Source of the DNA: Lachnospiraceae bacterium
GTDB taxonomy: Bacteria; Bacillota; Clostridia; Lachnospirales; Lachnospiraceae
DNA length: 55,446 nt
Assembly (NCBI GenBank): GCA_017623675.1
Contig: JAGAOO010000079.1
Location: 1-55,446, forward strand
Direction: 5' to 3'
A program made the position numbers and the translations under genes. The notes beneath the pieces were generated by a model. It ran no database searches, was not told the DNA's origin, and was given only the letters and a program-made list of their open reading frames with translations. Shown piece after piece: positions 32,124 through 41,590 of the stretch. Position 1 is the stretch's first letter. Each line of letters starts with the position of its first letter.

Positions 32124-33719
32124 ATGGCAGAAGAATATAAAAATGAAATTGAAAAGCGCAGAACATTTGCGATTATTTCTCATCCTGATGCGGGAAAAAC
32201 AACATTGACGGAAAAATTCTTATTATACGGTGGAGCCATTAATACCGCCGGTTCCGTCAAGGGAAAGGCAAATTCTAAGTATGCTGTTTCTGACTGGATG
32301 GGAATTGAAAAAGAAAGAGGTATCTCGGTAACCTCATCCGTATTGCAGTTTAATTATGATGGTTACTGTATCAATATTCTGGATACACCGGGACATCAGG
32401 ATTTCTCAGAGGATACCTACCGTACCTTGATGGCGGCAGATTCCGCCGTGATGGTTATAGATGCTTCCAAGGGTGTAGAAGCACAGACCATTAAGCTTTT
32501 TAAAGTTTGTGTTATGCGGCATATTCCAATTTTTACATTTATAAATAAAATGGATTTGGAAGCGAAGGATTCTTTTGAATTACTGGATGATATTGAAACA
32601 GTGCTGGGGATTAAGACATGTCCGATTAACTGGCCGATTGGAGCCGGAAAACGGTTCAAGGGTGTTTACGACAGAGAAACCAGACAAGTTTCAATGTTCA
32701 AAGCAGTTTCCGTTGGAGGTGCCAAATCCGCAGCAGAAACAGATTACGATATTGATGACCCACGACTGAAAGAAGAAGTGGGAGAAGAGTTATATCAGCA
32801 GTTATTAGATGAAGTAGAGCTGTTAGATGGGGCCAGCGATACTTTTAATCAGGAATTGGTAGATAAGGGTGAATTGACACCCGTATTTTTTGGGTCAGCA
32901 TTGACAACCTTTGGTATTGAAACCTTTTTGGAGCATTTTCTGAAGATGACCTTATCACCGTTGCCAAGAATGTCCAATGAAGGATTGATCGATCCAATTA
33001 CAGCACCATTTTCAGGATTTATCTTTAAGATACAGGCGAATATGAATAAGGCACATCATGACCGAATTGCCTTTATGCGGATATGTTCGGGAAAGTTTGA
33101 CGCATCGAAGGATATCTATCATGTACAAAGCGGGCGGAAGATGAAATTATCTCAGCCACAGCAGATTATGGCACAGGATCGAAAGGTAATTGACGAAGCT
33201 TTTGCCGGAGATGTAATCGGCGTGTTTGATCCGGGAATTTTTTCCATTGGTGATACCATCTGTGCTCCCGGTAACAAGTTTGAATATGAGGGGATTCCAA
33301 CCTTTGCACCGGAACATTTTTGCCGTTTGGTGTCCTTGGATTCTATGAAACGAAAACAATTTATTAAAGGTGTTACCCAGTTGGCACAAGAGGGTGCGAT
33401 TCAGATATTTAAAGATTATTCTCTGGATTTATCGGAAATTATAGTAGGAGTAGTCGGTGTCTTGCAGTTCGATGTTTTGAAATACCGTCTGGAATCAGAA
33501 TATGGCTGTGAGGTTCGGCTGGAACCATTACCATATAACTATATCCGCTGGGTAAAAGACCCATCTACCGATTTGAATAAATTAAAACGTGTCAGTGATT
33601 GTAAGAAGGTAAAAGACATGAAGGATAATCCATTGCTGTTGTTTGCCAATGAATGGTCAATACGAATTGTATTGGAAAACAATGAAGGATTAGAGTTAGA
33701 TGATTTCCGAAAGAACTAA
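32124..33719 (+). CDS. prfC: Peptide chain release factor 3
   Basis: This 531-residue GTPase recycles RF1/RF2 from the ribosome after termination. Motifs: P-loop SHPDAGKTTLTEKFL, switch region GISVTSSVLQF, DTPGHQDFSEDTYRTLMAADSAVMVIDA and NKMDLEAKD. The domain 2/3 segments and final length are normal for RF3. AGGAGG lies 7 bases before the ATG. A housekeeping gene standing alone between the GGDEF/EAL and NfeD genes. Confidence 0.96.
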   Translation: MAEEYKNEIEKRRTFAIISHPDAGKTTLTEKFLLYGGAINTAGSVKGKANSKYAVSDWMGIEKERGISVTSSVLQFNYDGYCINILDTPGHQDFSEDTYRTLMAADSAVMVIDASKGVEAQTIKLFKVCVMRHIPIFTFINKMDLEAKDSFELLDDIETVLGIKTCPINWPIGAGKRFKGVYDRETRQVSMFKAVSVGGAKSAAETDYDIDDPRLKEEVGEELYQQLLDEVELLDGASDTFNQELVDKGELTPVFFGSALTTFGIETFLEHFLKMTLSPLPRMSNEGLIDPITAPFSGFIFKIQANMNKAHHDRIAFMRICSGKFDASKDIYHVQSGRKMKLSQPQQIMAQDRKVIDEAFAGDVIGVFDPGIFSIGDTICAPGNKFEYEGIPTFAPEHFCRLVSLDSMKRKQFIKGVTQLAQEGAIQIFKDYSLDLSEIIVGVVGVLQFDVLKYRLESEYGCEVRLEPLPYNYIRWVKDPSTDLNKLKRVSDCKKVKDMKDNPLLLFANEWSIRIVLENNEGLELDDFRKN

Positions 33720-33740
33720 ACTTACGTTTTCTTTACACAA

Positions 33741-33777
33741 TCGTAAGAAATTGTAAGAAATTACAGATTGTAAGAAA
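33741..33777 (+). repeat. Short direct repeats (TTGTAAGAAA) before the nfeD-like gene
   Basis: TCGTAAGAAA, TTGTAAGAAA and, after seven bases, TTGTAAGAAA again lie about 70-100 bases before the NfeD-like start. They could be an operator or simply an AT-rich expansion. Confidence 0.35.
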
Positions 33778-33843
33778 AATGGATTATGGTAGAATAAAGG
33801 TAGTCTATTCTTAATAGAATCATGAGAGAAAGGGGCGTACAGT

Positions 33844-34296
33844 ATGGGAATATTAGGAAATGCAGGGATTATGGTATTAATTTGGCTGGCGCTGGTGATT
33901 GTGTTTATAATCATTGAACTGGTTTCACTGGGATTGACAAGTATCTGGTTTGCTGCAGGTGCTTTTGTTGCCGGACTGGTTGCCATGTTTGGCGGTCCGT
34001 TTTGGCTGCAGGCAGTGGTGTTCTTGATTGTATCTGCCGTGTTACTTGCCTGTACACGGAAATTTGCAAAACGTCATTTGGATAATAAGCTTGAAAAAAC
34101 CAATGCGGAGAGTTTGATTGGAAAAACATCCATTGTAATTGAAGCCGTTGACAATGCTTCTGCTACCGGGAAAATACGGATTGGTGATGTTGAGTGGACA
34201 GCAAGAGCAGTGAATGAAACACAGGTAATACCTAAGGATACGAAGGTAATTATCCGGGAAATCAGAGGAGTGAAATGCATGGTGGAGCCGGTATAA
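33844..34296 (+). CDS. NfeD-like membrane protein
   Basis: This 150-residue protein has two or three membrane helices (residues about 8-75) and a C-terminal OB-like beta-barrel (about 95-150, GKTSIVIEAVDNASATGKIRI, GDVEWTARA), the short form of NfeD. NfeD proteins act with SPFH/stomatin-type proteins in membrane microdomains, and one is encoded 86 bases downstream, so the two probably form a complex. GAGAAAGGGG precedes the start. Confidence 0.85.
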   Translation: MGILGNAGIMVLIWLALVIVFIIIELVSLGLTSIWFAAGAFVAGLVAMFGGPFWLQAVVFLIVSAVLLACTRKFAKRHLDNKLEKTNAESLIGKTSIVIEAVDNASATGKIRIGDVEWTARAVNETQVIPKDTKVIIREIRGVKCMVEPV

Positions 34297-34382
34297 GGCA
34301 ACTGTGTATGGAATAAATCATGTGCGAAAGAATATAAATAAAACGTGCATAGAACAAGTAGAAGAAAATGGAGGTATGAAAC

Positions 34383-35354
34383 ATGGGAGGAATTGGAATT
34401 AGTGCTGTAGGTGCAGGTGGATTAATTGGTGGTTTTATAGGGCTTGGGTTCTTTGCCATCGTAGTTTTGTTAATCATTGCATTAACGTGTATCAACATTG
34501 TACCACAGGCACATGCATATGTAGTAGAACGACTGGGAACTTATCGGGCTACATGGTCGGTAGGTTTTCATTTGAAGGTGCCGTTTATTGATAAGGTAGC
34601 AAAGCGTGTTACTTTAAAGGAACAGGTTGTAGATTTCGCACCACAGCCTGTGATTACCAAGGATAATGTTACCATGCGGATTGATACGGTAGTATTCTTC
34701 CAGATTACAGATCCAAAGCTGTTCTGTTATGGTGTTGAGAATCCAATCATGGCAATTGAGAATTTGACAGCAACTACATTGAGAAATATTATTGGTGATT
34801 TGGAATTAGACCAGACATTAACCTCCAGAGAAACCATTAATACAAAGATGCGTGCAACCTTGGATGAAGCAACAGACCCTTGGGGTATTAAGGTAAATCG
34901 TGTAGAGTTGAAGAATATTATTCCGCCGGCTGCTATTCAGGATGCAATGGAGAAGCAGATGAAGGCAGAGCGTGAACGACGGGAACAGATTCTGATTGCA
35001 GAAGGTGAGAAGAAATCAGCGATTCTTCGTGCAGAGGGTCAGAAGGAATCCTTGATTCTTCAGGCAGAGGCAGATAAGCAGGCAGCGATTCTTCGTGCAG
35101 AGGCAAAGAAGGAAGCTACGATTCGGGAAGCAGAAGGTCAGGCAGAAGCTATTCAAGCCATTCAGAAAGCAAATGCTGCCGGTTTGGTTTACTTGAAAGA
35201 GGCAAATCCAAGTGAGGCAGTTATTCAGCTTAAGAGTCTGGAAGCATTTACAAAGGCAGCAGACGGACAGGCAACCAAGATTATTATTCCTTCAGAAATT
35301 CAGGGAATTGCAGGTCTTGCAAAGTCTGTGGTAGAAGTGGCAGCAGAGAAATAA
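34383..35354 (+). CDS. SPFH/band 7 (stomatin-like) protein
   Basis: This 323-residue protein has an N-terminal membrane helix (residues about 12-40), an SPFH domain (HAYVVERLGTYRATWSVGFHLKVPFID, then QPVITKDNVTMRIDTVVFFQI) and a long coiled coil rich in Ala, Glu and Lys with repeated ILRAEGQKES/ILRAEAKKEA units (about 205-265). It forms oligomers organising membrane microdomains with NfeD. Length is normal. GGAGG lies before the start; a terminator follows. Confidence 0.93.
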   Translation: MGGIGISAVGAGGLIGGFIGLGFFAIVVLLIIALTCINIVPQAHAYVVERLGTYRATWSVGFHLKVPFIDKVAKRVTLKEQVVDFAPQPVITKDNVTMRIDTVVFFQITDPKLFCYGVENPIMAIENLTATTLRNIIGDLELDQTLTSRETINTKMRATLDEATDPWGIKVNRVELKNIIPPAAIQDAMEKQMKAERERREQILIAEGEKKSAILRAEGQKESLILQAEADKQAAILRAEAKKEATIREAEGQAEAIQAIQKANAAGLVYLKEANPSEAVIQLKSLEAFTKAADGQATKIIIPSEIQGIAGLAKSVVEVAAEK

Positions 35355-35387
35355 TTACTTCGAAAATCATATTGATAGAAGCGTTCC

Positions 35388-35420
35388 AAACGGGAGTCCA
35401 TATCGGATTCCCGTTTTTTT
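35388..35420 (+). terminator. Terminator after the SPFH gene
   Basis: AAACGGGA-TCC pairs with GGA-TCCCGTTT, followed by seven T residues. Confidence 0.85.
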
Positions 35421-35460
35421 GGTTGCGAAATGCCGGAAAACATACTAGGATAGTAACAGA

Positions 35461-36690
35461 ATGTCAATAGAAAGCAGATTAAAGGATAGTAACAGGGTGA
35501 TGGAAACGAAACATAAATTTACGCGGAACAAAAATATGGCTCATAAGAATATATCCGGCTGTCCCTATGTGAAAAAATGTGGTGGCTGCGATATGAAGGA
35601 TGAGGATTACAAGGCACATCTGGAACAGAAACAGCGTATGGTGGAACAAAAACTAAAGTCTATCTGTAAAGTCATGCCTATTACAGGTATGGAACATCCG
35701 TATCACTACCGAAATAAGGTTCATGCTGTATTTGCACATACAAAGCAGGGGATTATTTCCGGCGTCTATGAGGAAGGTACCCATCGTGTGGTATCCGTGG
35801 AGCATTGCAGGATTGAAGATGAGAAAGCAGATGCAATTATTCAAAGCATCAAAGAATTGGCAAAATCATTTAAGTTAAAAATCTACAATGAAGATACCGG
35901 ATATGGCTGGCTGAGACACGTGCTGATACGTAGAGGATTTTCCAGTGGTGAGGTTCTTGTGGTTCTGGTGGTAGCATCGCCGGTATTTCCCTCCAAGAAG
36001 AACTTCCTTTCTGCCTTGCTGAAAAAACATCCGGAGATAACCAGTATTGTGCTGAACGTGAATAACCGGAAAACCAGTATGGTACTTGGAGAACGGGAAA
36101 TTGTAATATATGGAAAAGGCTATATCCGGGATACCTTGTGTGGAATGCAGTTTCGTATATCGCCCAAGTCTTTTTATCAGGTAAATCCGGTGCAGACGGA
36201 GCATTTATATAGTAAGGCCATTGAATTGGCAGAACTGACAGGGAAGGAACGAATCATTGATGCATATTGTGGAATCGGAACCATTGGCCTAATTGCCGGT
36301 CAGCAGGCAGGAGAGGTGATTGGCATAGAGTTAAATGAAGATGCTGTTCGGGATGCCAAAATCAATGCGAAGGGGAATGGAGTGACCAATGCCGGATTTT
36401 ATCAGGGGGATGCAGGACAATTCATGGTTCAGATGGCTAAGCAGGGTGAAAAAGCAGATGTAGTATTCATGGACCCGCCAAGAGCAGGAAGTGATGAAGC
36501 ATTTTTATCATCTGTCGTTACTCTGGCACCAAAGCGAATTGTCTATATATCCTGTAATCCGGAAACACTGGGACGGGACGTGAAGTATCTGATAAAGAGG
36601 GGATATCGTATAAAAGAAGCCTATCCCTTTGATATGTTTCCATGGAGTGACAAACATGCGGAGGTAGTAACGGTATTATATAAGAATTAA
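35461..36690 (+). CDS. 23S rRNA (uracil-5-)-methyltransferase, RlmCD/RumA-like without TRAM domain
   Basis: This 409-residue SAM-dependent enzyme makes 5-methyluridine in RNA. An iron-sulfur motif CPYVKKCGGCDMKDEDY opens the enzyme near residue 39. SAM and catalytic motifs follow: IIDAYCGIGTIGLIAG, VVFMDPPRAGSD and the catalytic Cys in VYISCNPETLGRD (near 365). The usual N-terminal TRAM domain is missing, as in many Lachnospiraceae members, giving a slightly short protein. Several in-frame starts exist; an internal ATG (MAHKNISGCPY) could be the true one because no good ribosome binding site precedes 35461. Which uridine is modified cannot be told from sequence. Confidence 0.88.
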   Translation: MSIESRLKDSNRVMETKHKFTRNKNMAHKNISGCPYVKKCGGCDMKDEDYKAHLEQKQRMVEQKLKSICKVMPITGMEHPYHYRNKVHAVFAHTKQGIISGVYEEGTHRVVSVEHCRIEDEKADAIIQSIKELAKSFKLKIYNEDTGYGWLRHVLIRRGFSSGEVLVVLVVASPVFPSKKNFLSALLKKHPEITSIVLNVNNRKTSMVLGEREIVIYGKGYIRDTLCGMQFRISPKSFYQVNPVQTEHLYSKAIELAELTGKERIIDAYCGIGTIGLIAGQQAGEVIGIELNEDAVRDAKINAKGNGVTNAGFYQGDAGQFMVQMAKQGEKADVVFMDPPRAGSDEAFLSSVVTLAPKRIVYISCNPETLGRDVKYLIKRGYRIKEAYPFDMFPWSDKHAEVVTVLYKN

Positions 36691-36766
36691 AAATCTTGCT
36701 GGTTAGTGTTATCTGTGATACACTAGGGAAAGCGTTAGCAAATGAAAAAGAGAGGAAGAGGAAAAC

Positions 36767-38302
36767 ATGTTATCCACAATTAATTTTTGTATTATTGCAA
36801 CCATTGTGCTATATCTGTTAGTCATGCTTGCAATTGGTTTTGTGTTTAGTAAGAAAAACAGTAACAGTACGGATTTTTATCTGGGAGGCAGAAAGATGGG
36901 TCCGCTGGTAACTGCAATGAGTGCAGAAGCCAGTGATATGTCTAGCTGGTTGTTGATGGGATTACCGGGATTGGCATACTTAGCAGGCGTTTGTGATCCG
37001 GCTTGGACCGCAATCGGACTGGGAATCGGAACATGGTTAAACTGGTTCTTTGTGGCAAGAAGACTTCGCCGGTACTCTGCTAATATCAATGCAATTACAG
37101 TGCCGGAATTCTTTTCAAAGCGGTATCATGACAGCAGTAACGTTTTGAATGCCATCGCTGCAGTTGTAATTATCGTATTCTTTATTCCATATACGGCATC
37201 CGGTTTCGCTGCATGTGGTAAATTATTTAATAGTTTATTTGGTGTTGATTATACGGTTGCTATGGTCATTTCCGCCCTGGTTATTGTGGGATATACCATC
37301 ATGGGTGGTTTTAAGGCAGTATCAACAACCGACTTTATTCAAAGTATTGTTATGACCCTTGCTTTGATTGTAGTTGTATGTTTTGGAGTTTCAAAAGCAG
37401 GTGGTTTAGAGGCTGTTATGGACAATGCGAAGGAATTATCCGGTTATTTAGCCATGAATGCGACCTATGATGTTGCTACAAATACAGCAAAACCATATGG
37501 TATATTGACGATTGTTTCTACGATGGCGTGGGGCTTGGGATATTTTGGTATGCCTCATATTCTGCTTCGTTTTATGGCAATTGAAGATGAGAAGAAATTG
37601 GTTCTTTCCAGACGAGTTGCAACCGTTTGGGTATTCATCGCAATGGCAATTGCAATCTTTATTGGTGTTGTAGGACTGGGCATGACCAATGCAGGTGCTT
37701 TGGAATTCTTAGAAGGCAGCAGCAGCGAAACGATTATTGTTAAAATTGCCGGTCTGATTAGTCAGCATGGTATTCTTCCTGCTATCATAGCCGGATTGAT
37801 TCTTGCCGGTATTCTGGCAGCTACCATGTCTACGGCAGATAGTCAGATGTTGGCAGCGGCTTCCAGTGTATCTCAGAATATCGTACAGGATTTCTTCCAT
37901 GCGAAGCTGTCAGAAAAGCAGAGTCTTCTGATTGCCCGTATTGCCATTGTTGTGATTAGTGTTGTTGGTGTATTTTTAGCAAGAGACCCGAATTCCAGTG
38001 TATTTAAAATCGTTTCCTTTGCCTGGGCAGGCTTCGGTGGAGCCTTCGGTGCAGTTATGCTTTGTTCCCTGTTCTGGAAGCGGAGTAACCGATGGGGTGC
38101 TTTGGCAGGTATGATTAGCGGTGGTGTTATGGTATTCGTATGGAAATATCTGGTACGTCCGATTGGCGGTATATGGGATATTTATGAACTGCTTCCTGCA
38201 TTTCTGGTATCCTTGCTATTCATTGTTGTTGTAAGTCTTGTAACAAAGGCACCGGATGAACGTATCCAATCAGAATTTGAAGCAGCAAAAGTAAGTAAAT
38301 AA
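36767..38302 (+). CDS. putP: Sodium/proline symporter PutP
   Basis: This 511-residue sodium:solute symporter has about 13 membrane helices. Typical PutP segments: DFYLGGRKMGPLVTAMSAEASDMSSWLLMGLPG, GFKAVSTTDFIQS, RFMAIEDEKKL and LAATMSTADSQMLAAASSVSQNI. It imports proline with sodium. Length is normal. GAGAGGAAGAGG lies before the ATG. A strong terminator follows, so it is probably transcribed alone. Confidence 0.93.
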   Translation: MLSTINFCIIATIVLYLLVMLAIGFVFSKKNSNSTDFYLGGRKMGPLVTAMSAEASDMSSWLLMGLPGLAYLAGVCDPAWTAIGLGIGTWLNWFFVARRLRRYSANINAITVPEFFSKRYHDSSNVLNAIAAVVIIVFFIPYTASGFAACGKLFNSLFGVDYTVAMVISALVIVGYTIMGGFKAVSTTDFIQSIVMTLALIVVVCFGVSKAGGLEAVMDNAKELSGYLAMNATYDVATNTAKPYGILTIVSTMAWGLGYFGMPHILLRFMAIEDEKKLVLSRRVATVWVFIAMAIAIFIGVVGLGMTNAGALEFLEGSSSETIIVKIAGLISQHGILPAIIAGLILAGILAATMSTADSQMLAAASSVSQNIVQDFFHAKLSEKQSLLIARIAIVVISVVGVFLARDPNSSVFKIVSFAWAGFGGAFGAVMLCSLFWKRSNRWGALAGMISGGVMVFVWKYLVRPIGGIWDIYELLPAFLVSLLFIVVVSLVTKAPDERIQSEFEAAKVSK

Positions 38303-38331
38303 ATAGTTCTAAATAGTAATTTTAATTCATT

Positions 38332-38390
38332 AAATGCCATTTTCCGAGGATGAGTGAAACGAACTTATTCCGGAAAATGGCATTTTTTTT
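38332..38390 (+). terminator. Terminator after putP
   Basis: AAATGCCATTTTCCG (38332-38346) pairs perfectly with CGGAAAATGGCATTT (38371-38385), followed by T residues. Confidence 0.9.
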
Positions 38391-38514
38391 CATTTGATTT
38401 TTGCAGAAATTTCTTGCTGTTTGACTAAAATAATGATATTGTACGGATAACGTACAAAAAGATTCAAAGTGTCAATCAAAGAATCGGGTATGAAAAAGGT
38501 GAAGGAGGAATTGC

Positions 38515-38910
38515 ATGATGACATATGCAGAATTTTTTTCAGAAGTAAAGGGAGCATTTGTAGGAGTTGATATTAGTGATGTACAGGAGCATCTGGCTTT
38601 TCAGTTTAACATTATTGGAGAAGCAGAGGGAATCTTCTATGTAGAAGCAAAAGAAGGAAAATTGTACATTGAACCATATGAGTATTTCGAGCGGGATGCC
38701 ATTTTTATCTGTACTGCAGATACCTTAAGAAAGTTAATCAGTGGTGAATTGGATCCAATTGCGGCATTTACCGTGCAGAAATTAAGAGTAGAAGGAAATA
38801 TCGATAAAGCATTAAAGTTAAAGGAATTAGTGGATAAGAACAAAGCTCAAAAAGCAGCAAAGAAGACAACAAAGAAAACAGTAAAGAAAACAACAAAGAA
38901 AGAGGCTTAG
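38515..38910 (+). CDS. SCP2-like sterol/lipid-binding domain protein
   Basis: This 131-residue protein has an SCP2-type fold in its first 105 residues: FQFNIIGEAEGIFYVEAKEGKLYIEPYEYFERDAIFICTADTLRKLISGELDPIAAF is the family's pattern. Then comes a Lys/Thr-rich tail (KKTTKKTVKKTTKKEA). SCP2 proteins bind fatty acyl groups or other lipids. It sits directly before the acyl-CoA ligase pseudogene, suggesting a former lipid-handling pair. AAGGAGG lies 6 bases before the start. Confidence 0.85.
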   Translation: MMTYAEFFSEVKGAFVGVDISDVQEHLAFQFNIIGEAEGIFYVEAKEGKLYIEPYEYFERDAIFICTADTLRKLISGELDPIAAFTVQKLRVEGNIDKALKLKELVDKNKAQKAAKKTTKKTVKKTTKKEA

Positions 38911-38934
38911 GTGAAAAATGAATAAAAAGATGCA

Positions 38935-39938
38935 GTGGAAGCAAAGAGTTATACGGACCTCCGTAGAGACTCAGAAAAGGTGTCCAATGCATTGAAGGAG
39001 TTGGGCGAACAGGGAAATCATATCGCACTGACGGGTATGACTTCTTATGAATGGATAGCTGCATATCTGGGAATTGTAAATAGCGGAAGTGTAGCGGTAC
39101 CATTGGATGTATCTTTGCCGGCAGATGAGATGTGTGAATTAATAGACCGTGCAGATGTAACAGTGCTGGTTTTGGATGAAATCAGAAAGGATGTAGACAC
39201 CATTGTCTGGGAAAAGTGTCCGAAGCTTCAGTATGTGATTTCCATGCAGAAGGAAGAGAGCGAAGGTTCTGTCCTTTCTATGAAGCAGTTATTGGCGAAT
39301 ACCCAAGCCGGTTGTGATTATAAGCCGGAACCGGATCAGTTATGTACCATTATGTTTACTTCCGGTACTACCGGCAAAAGTAAAGGCGTTATGCTGACCC
39401 ACCGTAACATGGCAGAAAATGCAACCTGTCTGGATATGAAGATTCCGGCAAGAACCGTGATTTTATCTGTATTGCCAATTCATCATGCATACTGTCTCAG
39501 TATGGATATTCTGAAAGGTCTTTCCCTTGGCAGTATTATATGCATTAATGACTCTCTCATGCGGGTAGCAAAGAATATTAAACTGTTCCAGCCGAATATG
39601 ATTCTGATGGTTCCGTTGATGATTGAGAGCATGGCAAAGAAATTAGAAGAGGCAGCAGGACTTCCACCTGCCATTGTAAAGAATGAGGTGTTTGGAGAGC
39701 AATTCCATACCATTTGCAGTGGTGGTGCCTATCTGAATCCGGCATATATTGATTTGTTCAATCAGTATGGAATTACCATCTTACAAGGCTATGGTATGAC
39801 AGAGTGTTCGCCGGTTATCAGTACCAGTGTCAGCTGGAATATAACAAAACAGCACCGGCACATAAGCGGGTATACCGTTTGAAGGTGCGGGAGACTGAAT
39901 TCGAAAAGACACCGTCTAAGAAGATTAAACGGTATTAA
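38935..39938 (+). pseudogene. AMP-forming acyl-CoA ligase pseudogene with N-terminal loss and internal deletion
   Basis: Residues from SYTDLRRDSEKVSNAL onward match AMP-dependent acyl-CoA synthetases, including the phosphate loop FTSGTTGKSKGVMLTH and the GYGMTECSPVIST motif. After SVSWNIT the frame hits a stop at 39882, but the next frame reads PAHKRVYRLKVRETEFEKTP and SKKIKRY, which is the normal C-terminus of the family, ending at 39938. About 170-200 residues carrying the adenylate-binding and C-terminal lid region are therefore missing, and the first 25-35 residues are also absent or out of frame. The product cannot be an active ligase. Confidence 0.85.
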
Positions 39939-39941
39939 TTC

Positions 39942-40020
39942 TTTACATTCTGTCGGGGCTTTGATAAACTAATTATGAAGTGTTTATTAACAGGGGATTA
40001 AGTAGTTTTCTTAGCCCCGG
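39942..40020 (+). promoter_or_regulatory. Leader of the purine permease: promoter and possible RNA fold
   Basis: TTTACA, 17 bases, TAAACT (39942-39970) could be a promoter. The same stretch also fits an RNA fold: CGGGGCT (39954-39960) pairs with AGCCCCG (40013-40019), enclosing ATAAAC/GTTTAT. The two readings exclude each other unless transcription starts further upstream. The known purine riboswitch core is not present. Confidence 0.4.
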
Positions 40021-40042
40021 AGAATGGAAAGGAGAAACTTTT

Positions 40043-41464
40043 ATGCTTGAAAAATTATTTAAGCTGAAAGAAAACAACACGTCAGTGAAGATTGAAGTCA
40101 TTGGCGGTATTACCACATTTATGACAATGGCATATATTGTGGCACTGAATCCGAACCTGTTAACGAATTTTGCTGTAGGTACTCCACTGTGGAATGCAGT
40201 ATTTATGGCAACTGTTATTTCTGCAGGTGTTGGTACTTTATTAATGGCATTTCTGGCAAATAAGCCATTTGCTCTGGCACCGGGAATGGGATTGAATTCC
40301 TACTTTGCTACCGTTGTTGCAACAATCGCTGTTGCAAGCGGTATGACCTATGAACAAAGCTTCCCGGCAGCTCTATCCATCATATTGATTTCAGGTGTGC
40401 TTTTCACAATTCTCACCTTATTCAAAGTTAGAGAGAAAATCGTAGACGCAATTCCAAAGGCAGTACGACTTGGTATTCCTGCAGGTATTGGTTTAATGCT
40501 GGTAAATATTGGGTTGACCTCCAATGCGGGTATCTATACCGCTGACGGTGGGCCATTCTATATGTTAAGCCAGTTCTTCTCAGAAGGACCAAGTGCTACC
40601 TTGGCAACAATGGGACCGGAAGCATATAGCAAGATGGTATTGTATGTTATTACATTCTTTATCGGACTTTTTGTAATAGCAGTCTTAAGTCATAAGAAGG
40701 TACGTGGTGCCGTTTTGATCGGTATGGTAGTGTCAGCCGTTGCGTACTGGATTGGTTCCTTTATCTTGGGCGAGAATCCATTTGCAGCATTGAGTACAGC
40801 AACCTGGATGCCACCTTTTGCTGATATGATTCAGACAACCTTCTTCAAGTTCGATTTCAAGGGCTTGTTCAGTATTGGTATCTTCTCTGCAATTATGACC
40901 ATCATTTCCTTCTGTATGGTAGATATGTTCGATACAATCGGAACCTTGTACGGTACAGCTAAGAAGGCGAATATGCTGGATGAAAATGATAAGATGCCGG
41001 GTATGAATAAGGCATTGTTATCAGACTCCTTGGCAACCTGTGTTGGTTCTGTAACAGGTACAAGCACTGTAACCACATTTATTGAATCAGCATCCGGTGT
41101 AGAAGCCGGCGCAAGAACCGGTCTGGCATCTGTAGTAACCGGTATTCTGTTCCTGGCTTGTATGTTCATTTCGCCACTTGCAGCTTTGATTCCGGCACCT
41201 GCAACCAGTGCAGCATTGGTATATGTTGGTGTGCTGATGATGGGTTCATTGAAGGAAGTAGATTATTCCGATGTATCACAGACCGTTCCGGTTGTTCTGT
41301 TGTTAATCTTCATGATGGGAACCAGTGGTATCGGTAATGGTATTGGTATCGGCTTGATTGCTTATACAATTATTAAGGTATGTACCGGAAAGATTAAGGA
41401 AGTGTCACCATTGACCTTCGTCCTTTCTGCATTGTTTATCTGTAAGTTCTTCATTACCTTCTAG
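40043..41464 (+). CDS. Xanthine/uracil-type (NCS2, AzgA-like) purine permease
   Basis: This nucleobase permease of about 473 residues is of the hypoxanthine/guanine (PbuG/AzgA) branch. Typical segments: EVIGGITTFMTMAYIVALNPNLL, FALAPGMGLNSYFA, GIPAGIGLMLVNIGL, FCMVDMFDTIGTLYGTAKKA and GTSTVTTFIESASGVEAGARTGL. It imports purines by proton coupling through about 12-14 membrane helices. The start at 40043 is chosen because AAGGAG lies 9 bases upstream; the open frame extends further but without a site. The mRNA leader may be regulatory. Confidence 0.93.
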   Translation: MLEKLFKLKENNTSVKIEVIGGITTFMTMAYIVALNPNLLTNFAVGTPLWNAVFMATVISAGVGTLLMAFLANKPFALAPGMGLNSYFATVVATIAVASGMTYEQSFPAALSIILISGVLFTILTLFKVREKIVDAIPKAVRLGIPAGIGLMLVNIGLTSNAGIYTADGGPFYMLSQFFSEGPSATLATMGPEAYSKMVLYVITFFIGLFVIAVLSHKKVRGAVLIGMVVSAVAYWIGSFILGENPFAALSTATWMPPFADMIQTTFFKFDFKGLFSIGIFSAIMTIISFCMVDMFDTIGTLYGTAKKANMLDENDKMPGMNKALLSDSLATCVGSVTGTSTVTTFIESASGVEAGARTGLASVVTGILFLACMFISPLAALIPAPATSAALVYVGVLMMGSLKEVDYSDVSQTVPVVLLLIFMMGTSGIGNGIGIGLIAYTIIKVCTGKIKEVSPLTFVLSALFICKFFITF

Positions 41465-41511
41465 GTAGGGGAGAAGGACTCGAATAGATGTAATTGAATT
41501 AGAAGTAATAG

Positions 41512-41551
41512 ATTCCCCGGTTGCAGAGTTGGTTGTGACCGGGGAATTTTT
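41512..41551 (+). terminator. Terminator after the purine permease
   Basis: ATTCCCCGGT (41512-41521) pairs with ACCGGGGAAT (41538-41547), followed by T residues. Confidence 0.9.
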
Positions 41552-41555
41552 AAGA

Positions 41556-41584
41556 TTGACAGGATGAATTTGAAAAATTATACT
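41556..41584 (+). promoter_or_regulatory. Strong promoter of a candidate small RNA
   Basis: A perfect TTGACA (41556-41561), a 17-base spacer and TATACT (41579-41584) lie immediately after the permease terminator. No open reading frame follows before the terminator at 41774. Confidence 0.75.
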
Positions 41585-41590
41585 GGTTAT

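Noticed and set aside
38919-38935. ATG at 38919 as start of an intact acyl-CoA ligase
   Set aside because: It is in a different frame from the ligase reading and the first conserved residues are missing.
39942-40042. Classical purine riboswitch
   Set aside because: The conserved junction and loop sequences of the purine class are absent.
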